A stretch of 60,000 bases of DNA. Origin: Cristatella mucedo (Eukaryota; Bryozoa; Phylactolaemata; Cristatellidae). How positions within the stretch are numbered: the stretch's first letter is position 1; each line of letters opens with the position of its first letter. The stretch is from contig WPIO01000026.1 of the NCBI GenBank assembly GCA_009760855.2, forward strand, positions 436,001 through 496,000, given 5' to 3'. The position numbers and the translations under genes are program-made. The notes beneath the pieces were generated by a model that was given only the letters and a program-made list of their open reading frames with translations, made no database searches and was not told the DNA's origin. This document shows, in pieces, positions 32,950-43,854 of this stretch.

Positions 32950-35900
32950 CTACTTAGTATAAGGTGCGATGTCGCCATAAGTCAATGCCTACCGGGGTGG
33001 GCCTTCTTTGGCGGGTCGGTAAGAACCTCCCGGCATCTTGCGTTCGCCTTAGCAACAGCTTGGCTATCAAACCTATGACCCGTAAGTTTAAAGCCCCGAT
33101 TAGCGCTCGCCGTGGTAGTTTCTCACTCGCAGTGCTCAGCATAATGTGAACGGTCGACCGTAGGCCCAGTGTCTGCCGTGCCGGATGTATGTATGTATGA
33201 ACGCATGTAAGCATGCAAGCCACTTAATCGGCGTCGAACAGTTGTTGGACAATCTCATAAATTCCGCCTGTTAAATGAGTGCTCACCAAAAACACAGAGG
33301 TTACTTATCCTCGATCAGGCTGTCCAGGAGAAGCTAGATGCATTTCTGCTGACCGAGTAGCTGATGACGCCCTGGTCTGGTGGATGTATCTCTGAGACTA
33401 CCCATCCGCGCTTTCATTTTTTCAGTTCATGCGGTCTGACAAGATGGGTGACCGGATTATTATTGCCGTCTGTGAATATTTTGGCTATAAGGCATGCAGT
33501 TTTTTGCAAGATGCGTTGTTTAAATCTGTTACAAGCAGGTCCCCATCAAAGACGATGCCTCTCACTGCTGTGATCTACCGACGACCTTATGGCTGTCTAA
33601 CCTTGTTTATGGGGAGTTTTCGCAGTTCCTCACCAAACTAGTTGTGTGTGACAGGCCTTAACTGATGGCTGGATACTTCAATATTCACGTTGACAACCCT
33701 AGCAGCACGAAAAAAGGTGCGCTAATCTTGACTGTCTGGAGTACTTTGGTTTGGTGCAACACGTTAATCCTGTCACTCACGTCGGCCGCCGTATTCTGGA
33801 TCTTGTTATCGCTAAGGCTGTCTGCCCCACTCACGTATTGTTTGCCTTCTGATCATCTCGAATCATTGCTCGGTCTCGTTAACTGTTCCCATTGTGCGTG
33901 CAGGGTAGCGTCAAGTTTTTCTGGCTACGCAACTTGAAAAAAATTGACCCGAGAAGTTTTTGAAATCTTTCTGTGAGGCAGGTCTTTGTGATCTGCACCC
34001 AGATTCGACCGTCAGACTACATAAACTCACCGATGATGTGGCACTTACAAGTGCCGTTAACGAGCATACTCCGATACATTCTGTCCGTGTAAAGACTCGC
34101 TTATATTAATTTCAATTTAATAATAAAAGGATAATAAATGTGTATAGTGCCTTTTGAGAACTTAATTTCTTTCTAGGCACTTTATATTTACAAAAGCTTC
34201 AAAAGATGCACTGTATTAAGCGAAAGCTTGAACGCAGCTTTGAGAAATCTGGGTCTGATGACGCTCTAAAAAATTTCAATGACTTTCTTCCACTCCACAT
34301 CCGGAAGCTTAGAAAAGCCGTGGATTCTTTATTAACTCGAAAATTGAAGTCCTGCCAGTCAGACTCAAAATAGATTGAAAAGACGCTAAACAAGTTTCTG
34401 GCCAATTCTGACAGGTCTCACTCCACAGATATTAATTGCTCGGTCGGCAGGTTTTCAGCCTTTTTCACTAACAAAATTGTGCACATTGATGGCTCCACAA
34501 AACCTCCTCCATTTATTCAGTTGTTGAGTCGCAACCTGTGGACTTCCTTAAGAGATTTTCCGAGGTTTATATAGGCTATATGACTGCCTTAGTAAAATCT
34601 AGTAAAAAAAAGAGCTCGTCTCCTGAAGACCCTATACAGTCCCCTCTGTGTTACTCACTGACAGATACACTTAGCCCAGTCACAACTGAGCTAACTAATG
34701 CTACTCTGGAAAGGAGGGTTGTACCCAAGTGCTTCAAATTGACCATCGTTAGACCGATACTTAAAAAATTTGGATTAGATTCAGAGACTATCGCCCAGTT
34801 TCCATATTTCATTTTTTGTCAAAGATTCTTGAAATAATTGTCGCTTAGCAGTTTGTGGCACACTTTGAAAAAACGAATTTTGTCAGATGCATTTCAGTCG
34901 GGGTTCAAGCGGCAGCACTGCACTGAAACTGCTCTCCTCCGCGTAACCAATAACATTCTATGTAACAACGACGGGAATGCCACTGCCCTAGCGCTGCTAG
35001 GTCCATCAGTTGCCTTTGAAGCTAATGATCACAATATCCTTGTCGAACGATTGAGAACAGCCATGGGTCTGGCAGACGAGGCATTGGCGTGGTTCAACTT
35101 GTACTTGTCCGATCGCGTTCAATTCGTGCCGCGTGGGTCAGGTCTCATCAACCAGATCAGTCACCTGCGGAGCCCCACAAGGTACATCCTCGGTCCGTTG
35201 CTGTTGTTAATTTATACAGAGAATCTGGGAAAAAGGATTCAAGCTCATGGAATAGGCTATCACCATTATGTTGATGATAGTGCATTCGTCCATTAAACCA
35301 TTATAATCTGCGGCATCGACTGATAAACTGAATGCTTGCCTTTCAGACATTCGATCCTGGATGTCAGCGAATTTCCTTAAACTAGGAGACTATAAACCAG
35401 AACTGCTACTCATAGGACACCCTAAGCGTGTATCTGGACCAGAGGGCTTTACCCTTCTAATAGGTGATGCTGTTGTGCGACCACCACCGTGTGCTCGGAA
35501 TTTAGGCGTGGACTTTGAAAGCAGCCTGAATTTGGAAAGAATTACATCCAATCGCTATCTAAGATTAGGAACCGTCTACCACGGTGGACTGCAAAACATT
35601 TAATATTTAGCTCCTTGTTTCTCTCTCGGCGAGATTGATGTGATTCCCTTCTGGATATTGGCTGCCGAAAAAAGCCACTAGGCCATTGCAGCTGGCTATG
35701 AAAATGGCTGCAAGGCTAGTTTGAAAATCCTAGAGATTTGCCCGTGTGTCTACTTTACTGAGAGAGCTGCCGGTTGATAAAAGGATACAATGTAAAGTTC
35801 TTACGCTCACCCACAAGACCCGTCACGGCTTGGTTACTTTATACCCAGCTGAAGTGCTGCTGCAGACACAGCCCCTTCGTGCCCTCAGGTCCTGTATGAG

Positions 35901-36305
35901 TAATAGCTTAGCTGTTTTACGGACAACAACTTAGCTGTTCCATTCCTCTGCTTAAAGACCGTTGGCGATAGAAGCTTTTGCTCTGCAGGTCCTGGACTTG
36001 AACTCACCTCCACATTTCTTTCGCAACATTATCTTGTTTCCTGCAGGCGACTATAGCAGGCATTTCTCGCCGACCGGAGGGTGCTCCTTCCACGCTACTC
36101 AATATCTGCCTAAGCATCTCTCCTGACTCAGCTACGCTTCTGGCTTTCTCTTTGTTGCCGCGAGATGGAGTACACTGCTGGCTAATCGAATGCGCAACGA
36201 CTGCCGCCCAGGCTTTAAGTGCGCCATAGAAAACTCTCCTCTGTAACACCCGCGCGTAGTCTTTGTGGCTTTGCTGACTTGCAGACGGAGATACACTCTT
36301 CATTC
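32950..36305 (+). mobile_element. LINE2, near full length but dead (endonuclease, linker, RT, C-terminal region)
   Basis: The longest retroelement in the window. Ordered blocks across broken frames start with an upstream basic region (32964-33149). Endonuclease remnants are EKLDAFLLTE (about 33330), IIIAVCEYFGYK, AVIYRRP (about 33570), YFNIHVDNPSSTKK (about 33672) and SDHLESLLGLV (about 33850). The linker is KRKLERSFEKSGSDDALKNF (34217). The RT blocks are DAFQSGFKRQHCTETALLRV (34888) and a palm with YHHYVDDSAFVH (about 35260; the catalytic DD is kept). Then come SANFLKLGDYKPELLLIGHP, CARNLGVDFESSLNL, LLRELPVDKRIQCKVLTL (35752) and the conserved 3' end near 36290. Length, about 3.3 kb, fits L2/CR1 elements with a lost 5' end. 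Multiple stops and a nested insertion at 34118-34198 inactivate it. Confidence 0.82.
34118..34198 (-). mobile_element. nested L2-type 3' tail inserted in LINE2
   Basis: The minus strand reads TAAAGTGCCTAGAAAGAAAT, TAAGTTCTCAAAAGGCACTA and a (ATT)-rich end: the LINE1/SINE-A hairpin tail, with no coding part. It separates the LINE2 endonuclease from the linker and is therefore younger than the LINE2 insertion. Confidence 0.8.
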
Positions 36306-37152
36306 AACCTGCTGACGACAGAGAGCAGCAACCCTACCGCTGCGACGTCGACGCTTTTAGGCGAGCCGGACCAGCTGCAGAGCGACAGCTAATATGTTTA
36401 CGGCGCTTTCCAAGAGCTACGAGTCGCTCCTGTTTCACATCGCATCGATCGACCGCTGATGTCGTACACAAAGCAGCGCATACCCATAGAGCCGGCTGAA
36501 TTCGACGATCGCAAGTACACAGTGAGTCACGATGGTAGCGGCTTAGCCGGGCTAATAGCCTCGGCTCGTGAATGAATCGCCCTCAGATGCCACGCTTCTT
36601 CGTCTCGTGCTCGCTCCCAGCCCAAGACCGTAAAGAATTTCGCTACTTTTGCTGCTAGCGTGGCTGATACGTGGTACACTTTCGAGCGGAGAGTTTCGAA
36701 AGAGTCAAGACGCTGGCAGAAAGCGATAATATTCGCTTCAGAAAAGCGGTCGCGTAGTCCGGCAATTCTATGGCACCTCGGGGCAGCCTCAGGATCGAGG
36801 GCCCGAAGCACACGCTATAAAAAGCATGGAGGCGCGGACCTGCGCGCGTGCTTGAGATCCTGGCCACCGGAAACGGCGGGCGGTGCTGCTCAGTAGTAGA
36901 GTCTCAGTAGTAGAGTCGCTCCAACTTACTTTGGGAGACCACTTTCTCGCTCTGATCTCTGCTCGACGCTGCGGCTCCCAGTACAGGAGCAGCTCATCCT
37001 GGGCATTATAATGTCAACTACTGTGGCATGTGTAGCTTGACGGAAAGTCGAAGCGAGGCTAAAAGTACGACTAGCCGTCGAAAACCCACTGGGCGAGGGT
37101 GGGCAATGACCTTTGGTACCTGATGTTGCGTAGGCAGTTAGATCGCAATACT
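36306..37152. other. unassigned, CpG-richer sequence
   Basis: GC-richer between 36310 and 37100 with overlapping frames on both strands of under 100 codons. No family recognised. Confidence 0.35.
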
Positions 37153-37210
37153 AGTAATAATAGTTATAATAATAATAATAATGCACTTGATAAAACGCCC
37201 TCAGAGCACT

Positions 37211-37265
<55 letters not shown>

Positions 37266-37605
37266 GGCCCTTTACATTTGCTGCAAAGGGAAATGCAATT
37301 GAATGGTGAGTAATATCATGCTTGATAAACAAACAACATGAATAACATGGTTAGGGGTGACATGCACAGGGTCAGCATGCAAATGAGGTTAGTGGCAGCA
37401 TGCACAGTGTCAGCACGAGTAAGCACACGAAGGGCGAATCACAGGGACCCACTAAATGCTGTCCTCAATAGGTGTGTTTTTAAGTTCTTTTTAAATGTTG
37501 TCAGGTCAGGGGATGTTCTGACGCAAGTTGGGAGCATACGAACTAAATGCACGGTCTCCAAAGGATTTGAGATTTGTACGAGGTAGTGGTAAACTGTTGG
37601 ATTCC
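37153..37605 (-). mobile_element. LINE1 3' end with expanded CT tract
   Basis: TAA-rich tail, then the hairpin region, in which the normal AGAGAGAG has grown into a CT/GA run, then LINE1 3' UTR and the last part of the C-terminal frame (FGDRAF equivalent near 37560). The copy is 5' truncated at about 37605 and has a small internal deletion near 37525 relative to the copy at 21243. Confidence 0.88.
37213..37264. repeat. (CT)n expansion within the LINE1 tail
   Basis: About 52 bp of pure CT, lying exactly where other LINE1 copies have CTCTCTCT or CTCTTTCT between the tail hairpin arms. Confidence 0.95.
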
Positions 37606-37841
37606 AAAACTAGGTAACCAATCGTTACGCCAAAGACGTGCAGGGGTCGTACACCTGCAGCATATTCTAATGACAGGCGGCAGTCTGATGAGACTCAGTT
37701 TTCTACTGAGAGGCTTGGCGACTGAACGAAATAACGTCTATGTTACTGTTTCCGCTTTTCTGTCGCTCGCTTTCCTTCGACCTCGCAGGGGCCGCTTGCT
37801 GGGCCGTAGTGCGATCCTTCAGCTTTAAATAAATAAAATAG

Positions 37842-37984
37842 AAATATAATTTATTTATATAGCACCCCAAGAGAAATTAATCTCTATTCAGGCGCTTCAC
37901 ATATGCCTCGGGGCTCGAGCCCACGACCTCAGTCAAACCTTGGTCGGGGCGAGCACCTTAACCGCTAGACCAAACCAGCTCGGC
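37842..37984 (-). mobile_element. SINE-A1, well preserved
   Basis: Reverse-complement SINE-A1 with the AT-rich end at left, GGGCTCGAGCCC B box and CCTTAACCGCTAGACCAAAC A box at right. Nearly identical in order and sequence to the copies at 3891 and 45726. Confidence 0.92.
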
Positions 37985-38636
37985 TTTATTAACTGCCGCG
38001 TCCTGCAGCTGCTAGTTTTCTGACCACTGACTATAGAACCATTTAGTCGTCTTACGGCACAATACAGATACATTATTATTATTAGTGTTATGAGTATCAC
38101 GACGCATGCCTGCATGAGCAAGTATGTTCCTGCAACACTCGAGTAAAACTCGGTCACCTGTGACCTCTATCGGGTGTGCTCTCGACTGTCGCATCACCTA
38201 CACCACATACCGAGACTCGCACCTGCCCGCACATACCACGAGCCGAGTTAGAGCTGCCGATGCTCGGACTTATTCTAAAGCGACAGCAATTGGCCATTAG
38301 GAAGGTAAATTGGAGGTGGAACTGTGGCACGGCGGAAAATTAAGAGCTGGAAGCAAAGCGCTGTTGACAGTGGCTGGGGGTGGGATAGTGCCGAAACTTG
38401 AGCGCGGCCCTTGCTCATCTGGTAAAAGCGTGCCTAAAAGTGCTCTCGTTTGGTAAAGCAGACCGAAAGCACTTCTAATATTCTTTCTAAACAGCAGCAG
38501 AAATTGAAACTTGTCTGCCGGATAGAGATACTACAAAGCTAGCATGACCAAATAATGGGTCACTTAAGCAAGCAGAACATGACGTCATGGGCAATACTCA
38601 CTTGCGGCCGTAGTTATTATTTGCCCACCGCTTGGG
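37985..38636. other. unassigned sequence
   Basis: No supported gene or repeat. Confidence 0.4.
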
Positions 38637-38752
38637 TATGTATCTCCGTCTGTTATTCCACAAAGTCATAAAGACTATGCGGGTGTTACGAAGGAGAGTT
38701 TTGTATAGCGAACGCACTCACAGCCTAAGCGCCGGCCATCACACGCCGATGG
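38637..38752 (-). mobile_element. LINE2 extreme 3' end
   Basis: TATCTCCGTCTGTTATTCC, AAAGACTATGCGGGTGTTAC and GAGAGTTTTGTATAGCG match the 3' UTR and final codons of the LINE2 copies at 8767 and 27745. Only about 115 bp are present. Confidence 0.8.
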
Positions 38753-38761
38753 GAATCCGTA

Positions 38762-38894
38762 ATAGTCCTGGTTTGGCCCAGAGGTTTAGGTGCTCACCTT
38801 TAACGATCGAGATCGTGGGCTCGAGCCCTGCAGTAGATATAAAGCACCAGGATAATGCTCAAGGTCTCCTAGCGCGCTATGCAAATGAGTCACA
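38762..38894 (+). mobile_element. SINE-A2
   Basis: A-box-like TGGTTTGGCCCAGAGGTTTAG, the subfamily segment CCTTTAACGATC, B-box-like GGGCTCGAGCCC, and a diverged L2-type tail (ATAAAGCACCAGGATAATG; TAGCGCGCTATGCAAATGAG). It directly follows the LINE2 end. Confidence 0.78.
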
Positions 38895-39040
38895 TGTCAA
38901 TCTCGGCTGCTTCGCGTCGCACGATCGAAAAGAGTGGCTGCCTTTGCCGGCGGAGCGGACCAGCGCTGGCGGCGGCGCCGTCGGGCTGCCCCGAGCTTAA
39001 GGCTCGATCTTTAAGACGTCCGCCCCGCAGGAGCTGGTCG

Positions 39041-39218
39041 CAGAGGCGTTCCTAGGATATTGTGCACCCGGGGATGATCTACACAGATGGCGCCCCCTCC
39101 CCAGTATTAGGCATTCATTTTGGCTCGCCCCCTCCCCCCCCCCCCGGTGCAACTTCCCTGATCCAGCACACCCTGAGGGGGTATATGATGCCCCTTGCCC
39201 CCCTTCGGTACGCCCCTG
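39041..39218. mobile_element. 178-bp MITE with perfect 8-bp target duplication (hAT-like)
   Basis: The left terminus CAGAGGCGTTCC and the right terminus (reverse complement CAGGGGCGTACC) are inverted repeats matching at 10 of 12 positions. GCTGGTCG occurs immediately before (39033-39040) and immediately after (39219-39226), an exact 8-bp duplication as made by hAT transposases. The interior has C-rich blocks, including a run of 13 or more C near 39130, and no coding capacity, so it must be mobilised in trans. Confidence 0.8.
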
Positions 39219-39265
39219 GCTGGTCGCCAACTGACATCGCCGAGACGCTCTCGAAGAGCTAGCCG

Positions 39266-39306
39266 AGCTCTGTAGTGCTGCCTGGCTGATGCAGCACTAC
39301 AGAGCT
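39266..39306. repeat. perfect hairpin: 16-bp stem, 9-nt loop
   Basis: AGCTCTGTAGTGCTGC (39266-39281) and its exact reverse complement (39291-39306) flank the loop CTGGCTGAT. It lies about 50 bp beyond the MITE. No T-run follows, and no function is visible. Confidence 0.9.
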
Positions 39307-39999
39307 GATCAGCACACGCGAGCGGGCTCCGCGGCGCCCCGGACGCCTGGACGCCGAGGCGCCGGGGCGCCGGCTCTTCGGCGGCGACGTGCCACGCGGC
39401 GGGCGAGTCGGGACGAGCTCGGCCTAGATCGGTGTCTGGACCGGGGCCAAATTGCGGAGCTGCCCAGCTCGTCAAAGGCTCGCCACGGGCCCCTCTCGGT
39501 CTGCCGCAGCATTTATCGCTCGCGACCGTAGGCGACGGTCGGCTGCCTACGGGTGGGGGAGGGGCTGCTTACGGCCTCGGTGACTAGGCAGTTGCAATCC
39601 TCGGTGATTGCACGATTGGAGAACTCCATCGCCGCCGGCTTCGACATTCGCCGCGCCTTTCGCGACGGGGCTGGACGGTCTCCGAATCCGTTCGTTCTTT
39701 GTTTGCCGCTCTCGGTGGGTGTCGCAAAAAGCGGATCCGATTTGCCAAACTCAAGGTCCAAAGGGGCAAGTGGAATGTTTGACCAGGAACAGGAAAGCGG
39801 TATGCAACAAATGCAACTCCGCATAGTAGTACAGTTTTTTGTTTCCTTGAGCAGTGAGTTATTTCCTGAGTTTTTGCGCCTCGGAAGCAGAAAAAGCGCC
39901 CATTCATCTCTTCAAGCTTTGCTTGTGTGTCCAGGTTAGTGGTATACTAGAAATTGGCCCTTTTCCGGTGTGAAAATTGAAACGGACACATTTTCAAAA
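39307..39999. other. unassigned CpG-rich sequence
   Basis: 39310-39700 is very CpG-rich with overlapping frames on both strands (up to 128 codons, 39553-39939 plus). No domain recognised. A promoter or exon of a host gene is possible but unsupported. Confidence 0.35.
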
Positions 40000-41271
40000 T
40001 GTAAAGCTCTTCTAGAGCGCATCTCATCTCGCCTGGGCATCACTGGCACTGCTCTGCAGAGGTTCAGGTCCTATCTCAGTGGGAGACTCCAGAGTATTGA
40101 CGTGAATGGACAAAGATCATCTGAGGTACCTCTGAAATATAGGGTTCCTCAGGGCTCTGTGCTAGGTCCGGTTCTTTTCACGGTTTATACTCTCCCTCTT
40201 GCTGATGTGATTGCCAAGTCCAATCTAGGCTTTCACTTCTATGCGGATGACACTCAGTTTTACCTTTACTTTGATCCCTCCCAGCCTTCGAGCACCTCGA
40301 ATTCTCTCAACTCACTTGCTGCATGTATTGATGACATCCGCACATGGGTGGCAGCAAATTTTCTAAAACTAAACGATGATAAAACTAACTTACTAGTTAT
40401 GGGCAAACCCAGTGTGATTCACAAATTGGAAAGGCTGATGCTGTAAATTGGCTCTGCCAGCATATCTCCTGTTTAGTCAGCTCGAAATCTAGGTGTCATA
40501 TTCCAAAGTGACCTCTCGTTGGACGACCACATCAGCTCCACAGTCAAATCTGCCTATTTTCAGCTTCATAACATTGCTAAAATTCGGGCTGGTTTAGATA
40601 AGGATAACACATCGAAGTTGGTCCATGCATTCGTGACATCCCGCCTCGACTTCTGCAACTCACTGCGTACTGGCCTACCTGTATGTGCGATCAGGCGATT
40701 GCAGCTGGTGCAAAACTCCACAGCTTGGCTTGTCTGTCGTATGAGTCGCAGTTTCCACATTACACCACTTCTCGCCGACCTGCACTGGCTACCAGTCAAG
40801 CAACGGATTGACTTCAAGGTTTTGTCGCTCACTTGTAGGTCACTTCACTCTTTGGTTCCAACCTATCTACTCCCCCATCAGGCCAAGCATCGTACCACCC
40901 GCTTTTCGGAATCCAACAGCTTGCAAATACCTCGTACAAACCTCAAATCCTTTGGAGACCGTGCATTTAGTTCGTATGCTCCCAAAGCCTGGAAATCCCT
41001 CGCCACCTGCGCCAGAACATCCCCTGACCTGACCACATTTAAAAAGATCTTTAAAACACTCCTATTTAGGACAGCATTTAGTGGGTCCCTGTTATTCGTC
41101 CTTCATGTGCTTATGCGTGCTGACACTGTTGTGCATGCTGCCACTAAGCACATTTGCATGCTGACCCTGTGCATGTCGCCCCTAACCATGTTATTTATTT
41201 TGTTTGTTTATCAAGCATGATATTACTCACCATTCAATAGCATTTCCCTTTGCAGCAAATGTAAAGCGCCT

Positions 41272-41308
<37 letters not shown>

Positions 41309-41352
41309 TTGAGTTCTCTGGGGGGGCTTTATCAAGTGCATTATTATTATTT
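40000..41352 (+). mobile_element. LINE1, RT palm to 3' end
   Basis: It starts inside the RT (LLERISSRLGITGTALQRFR) and continues [40 protein letters not shown] and [20 protein letters not shown] in one frame to 40446. The YADD catalytic box is intact. After a stop, a second frame (40519-41220) covers the block DHISSTVKSAYFQLHNIAKI to the APKAWKSLATC block. The 3' UTR and hairpin follow, with a GA expansion at 41272-41308. By eye it is very close to the copy at 48975. The 5' RT fingers and endonuclease are missing. Confidence 0.93.
41272..41308. repeat. (GA)n expansion within the LINE1 tail
   Basis: About 37 bp of GA with one AA interruption, located at the same tail position as the CT tract in the minus-strand copy at 37213. 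Confidence 0.93.
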
Positions 41353-41696
41353 TGTCTTATTGCTAGCATTTATTCAGAAAGAACAGCAAGTAATTAAGAA
41401 ATACCATATTTTTTTACCCTAAAGGCATACACAATGACCACTCGAAAGGGTTCACGAATGATTTAACTTTCTTGATTTGTGGGCCCTACTGCAAATTGCT
41501 TTCTCGAAGAAGCCTCCAAACGCAATATCTTATCCTGTTTTCGTTGTACTATGCATGGCAGCGATATTCAAAGTTCATCATCTCCCGGTAAAAGTGCTTG
41601 TCTTATTCTTTTAAGTTAGCTCCCACGTTCACCGTTATTTTTTCAAGACGAGCATCAAGGTAATCGACTTCGAGAGACATTCTGAACGATTTCGGG
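41353..41696. other. unassigned sequence
   Basis: Between two LINE1 copies; nothing recognised. Confidence 0.4.
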
Positions 41697-42212
41697 AGCG
41701 TCGCAGTTGCCACATCACATCACTTCTCGCCGACTTGCACTGGCTACCAGTCAAGCAACGGATCGACTTCAAGATTTTGTCGCTCACTTTTAGGTCACTT
41801 CACTTTTTGGCTCCTGCCTACTTATCAGATCTACTCCCACACCAGGCTAAGCATCGTACCACCCGCTTTCGGAAACTAACGGTTTATCTGTACCTCGTAC
41901 AAACCTCAAATCCTTGGAGACCGTACATTTAGGTAATGAAAAACGCACCTATTTATGACAACATTTAGTGAGTCCCTGTGATTCGTCCTTGATGTGCTTA
42001 TGCGTGCTTGCAGTGTTGCATGCTGCCACTAAACACACTTGCATGCTGACCCTGTTCATGTTACCCCTAGCCATGTTTTTCCTGTTGTCTATTAAGAATA
42101 ATATTTCCACTCACCACTTGATCGTATCTCGTTTGCAGCAAATCTAATATGCCTAGAAAGAGTTCGAGTTCTCCGAGGGCGCTTTATCAAGTGTAGTAGT
42201 AATACTATTCCT
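41697..42212 (+). mobile_element. LINE1 3' fragment
   Basis: It begins at the SCHIT equivalent (GCGTCGCAGTTGCCACATC) and covers DLHWLPVKQRIDFKILSLTF, FLAPAYLSDLLPHQAKHRTT, then a roughly 100-bp deletion that joins GDRTF directly to the end of the frame near 41935. The LINE1 3' UTR and a decayed tail (GCCTAGAAAGAGTTCGAGT) follow. 5' truncated. Confidence 0.87.
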
Positions 42213-42231
42213 ATTATAAGCGCATGTTGAC

Positions 42232-42480
42232 GAACTGATTTTTTCGAGTATCTGAAGCAGCTGCCCACATTTGTCAGCTTTGCGATTGCCCGGAAAGCCG
42301 TGAAGCCGCTGCAGCGAATCAGCGTTTCTTAAGCCGCTTTCTCATCCCTGTACAGCGTCTTGGTGATATCATCTCATTCTATGGTCTTCAGTATCTTCGC
42401 GCTGACGAAGAAACATGCCTTTGACATTTTCCTTCGGCAGCTGTGGAAAGACACGGCTGAACATGGCTGATCCTCTATGG
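42232..42480 (-). pseudogene. second copy (partial) of the pseudogene family at 19325
   Basis: Minus-strand translation in mixed frames gives FSRVFPQLPKENVKG (for YLSDVFPQLTEVKVK in copy 1), then KILKTIE and TKTLYRDEKAA, and finally GFPGNRKADKCGQLLQILEK. The last aligns with ARRKAVNCKQLFQVLTQ near 20290 in copy 1. The N-terminal half seen in copy 1 is absent and the C-terminal end is cut where the LINE1 tail begins. Repeat R (copy 2) starts about 85 bp away in divergent orientation, as in copy 1. Confidence 0.55.
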
Positions 42481-42564
42481 AAGGGTGGCAAGGCTCTCTT
42501 GTTCTCCCCGTATCAACTTGCAAGCATAACAGAGTTGTTTAAACTAAAATAGTTCTTCATATAT

Positions 42565-43345
42565 CACCTAATATTGTACCAGAAATAATTCCATGCAGCG
42601 AGCAACGATCGTTCAACGTACATGCAGGAGTTCTCTTGCATTGTTCTTGGGTGAATTGAGGTGTCCAATGGCTTGCCTTGATCCCCGATATCATTGCGTA
42701 AATACGCTTTGCAGGCCTCGTGCATCTAGACAGACGCCTTCACAGAGTATGCGTTTCGCTCCTATCTTGATATATTTTTCACACGCACAGAAAAATAAAT
42801 CTGCTTGGGCGCAAGCAACCTCATGATGCCCCGTCAATAAAATATGGCTATTCACTTTTCTCTTACTTTGCAATAACATGACCCGAAATGCTGGTTTAGG
42901 GCACCTGTAGTGCTACAAGTCTGTGGATTTTATTTCAACGTGTCCGCCGAACATTTACTAATTCGCATAGAGGCACAATTCATGTTGTAAGTGCGAATCA
43001 GACGTCCTAACCGTGCCTGACAGCAAAGCCAGAGAGTTTCAAAATAATATTGTCCAGATCGTCGAAGCAAATTTGGGAAAATACACGTTGCTATTAGTTT
43101 TAGGCACAAGGCATAAGGAAAATACCTGCTCTACTCACAGACAAAAAGTTACCGCGCTGGTTTGACCAAGTGGTCAAGGCGGTCGCCTCGAACCAAGGTC
43201 AAGGTAAATGTATTTGATGGCCGAAGTCATGGGCTTCAGACCCGTGGCATACGGGAAGCACCTGAATAGAGATTAAGTTGAAGTTATCTTAGGTCGCTAG
43301 ACAAAAAAATATATATAAGTTGAAATATGTTACCTAGTCTAATCA
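42565..43345 (+). repeat. unclassified dispersed repeat R, copy 2, with nested SINE
   Basis: Aligns with the minus strand of 18440-19025, starting at TAATATTG and ATGCAGCGAGCA and continuing at least to ATTGTCCAGATCGTCGAAG (43050) and ACAAAAAGT (43142). After the SINE-A copy at 43153-43310 the alignment seems to resume weakly (AAGTTGAAAT against AAGTGAAAT). The opening frame here is 77 codons (MQRA, then SSLALFLGELRCP). Function unknown. Confidence 0.65.
43153..43310 (+). mobile_element. SINE-A, diverged, nested in repeat R
   Basis: A-box-like TGGTTTGACCAAGTGGTCAAG and a B-box-like GGGCTTCAGACCC are followed by the tail GGGAAGCACCTGAATAGAG and ATTAAGTTGAAG. An extra segment of about 15 bp lies between the boxes (near 43205), lengthening the head relative to other copies. 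Confidence 0.8.
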
Positions 43346-43854
43346 AAGATTAGAGCACTGCCTCGTCGTTAGAGTAAAAACGAGTATGCTAGCACTTGAT
43401 GCGGTGAGAAAAAGGAGTAGGAAACTGCCCCAGCAACTCGGAGATCATTGCCTTCTGAGAGTAGCCGTTTATCACGATTTTTCCTGTAAACACGTCCCTT
43501 TTTTGACGAAATAAAGCTTTTTATACTATGTGAGCATAACGAAAACATTCTTGCCGTCGTTTTAAGCTTTGTCGGAATGCTGTTAGACCCTTCCTGACGC
43601 ACGTAGTTTGTGCCAATGCAGCAAGGTTTTGGACTTTCATAATTTGCTGATCGCGTAAAATAAGACCCGGGAAGTTTGCCACGCAAAGAGATGCTGTGAT
43701 ATCATTGAGTTGAGTTTACAGCAACTCAAATCTGATTTTCGAGCTTCATGACTGACTGGCATGTCGGCGACTTGAGATATCATACTTTTAGCAGAAAAGC
43801 GTTACTTAACTAAACGACGTCTCTTATCATATCTCGAACCTTTGAGATAGCTTG
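43346..43854. other. unassigned sequence
   Basis: No supported gene or repeat. Confidence 0.4.
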
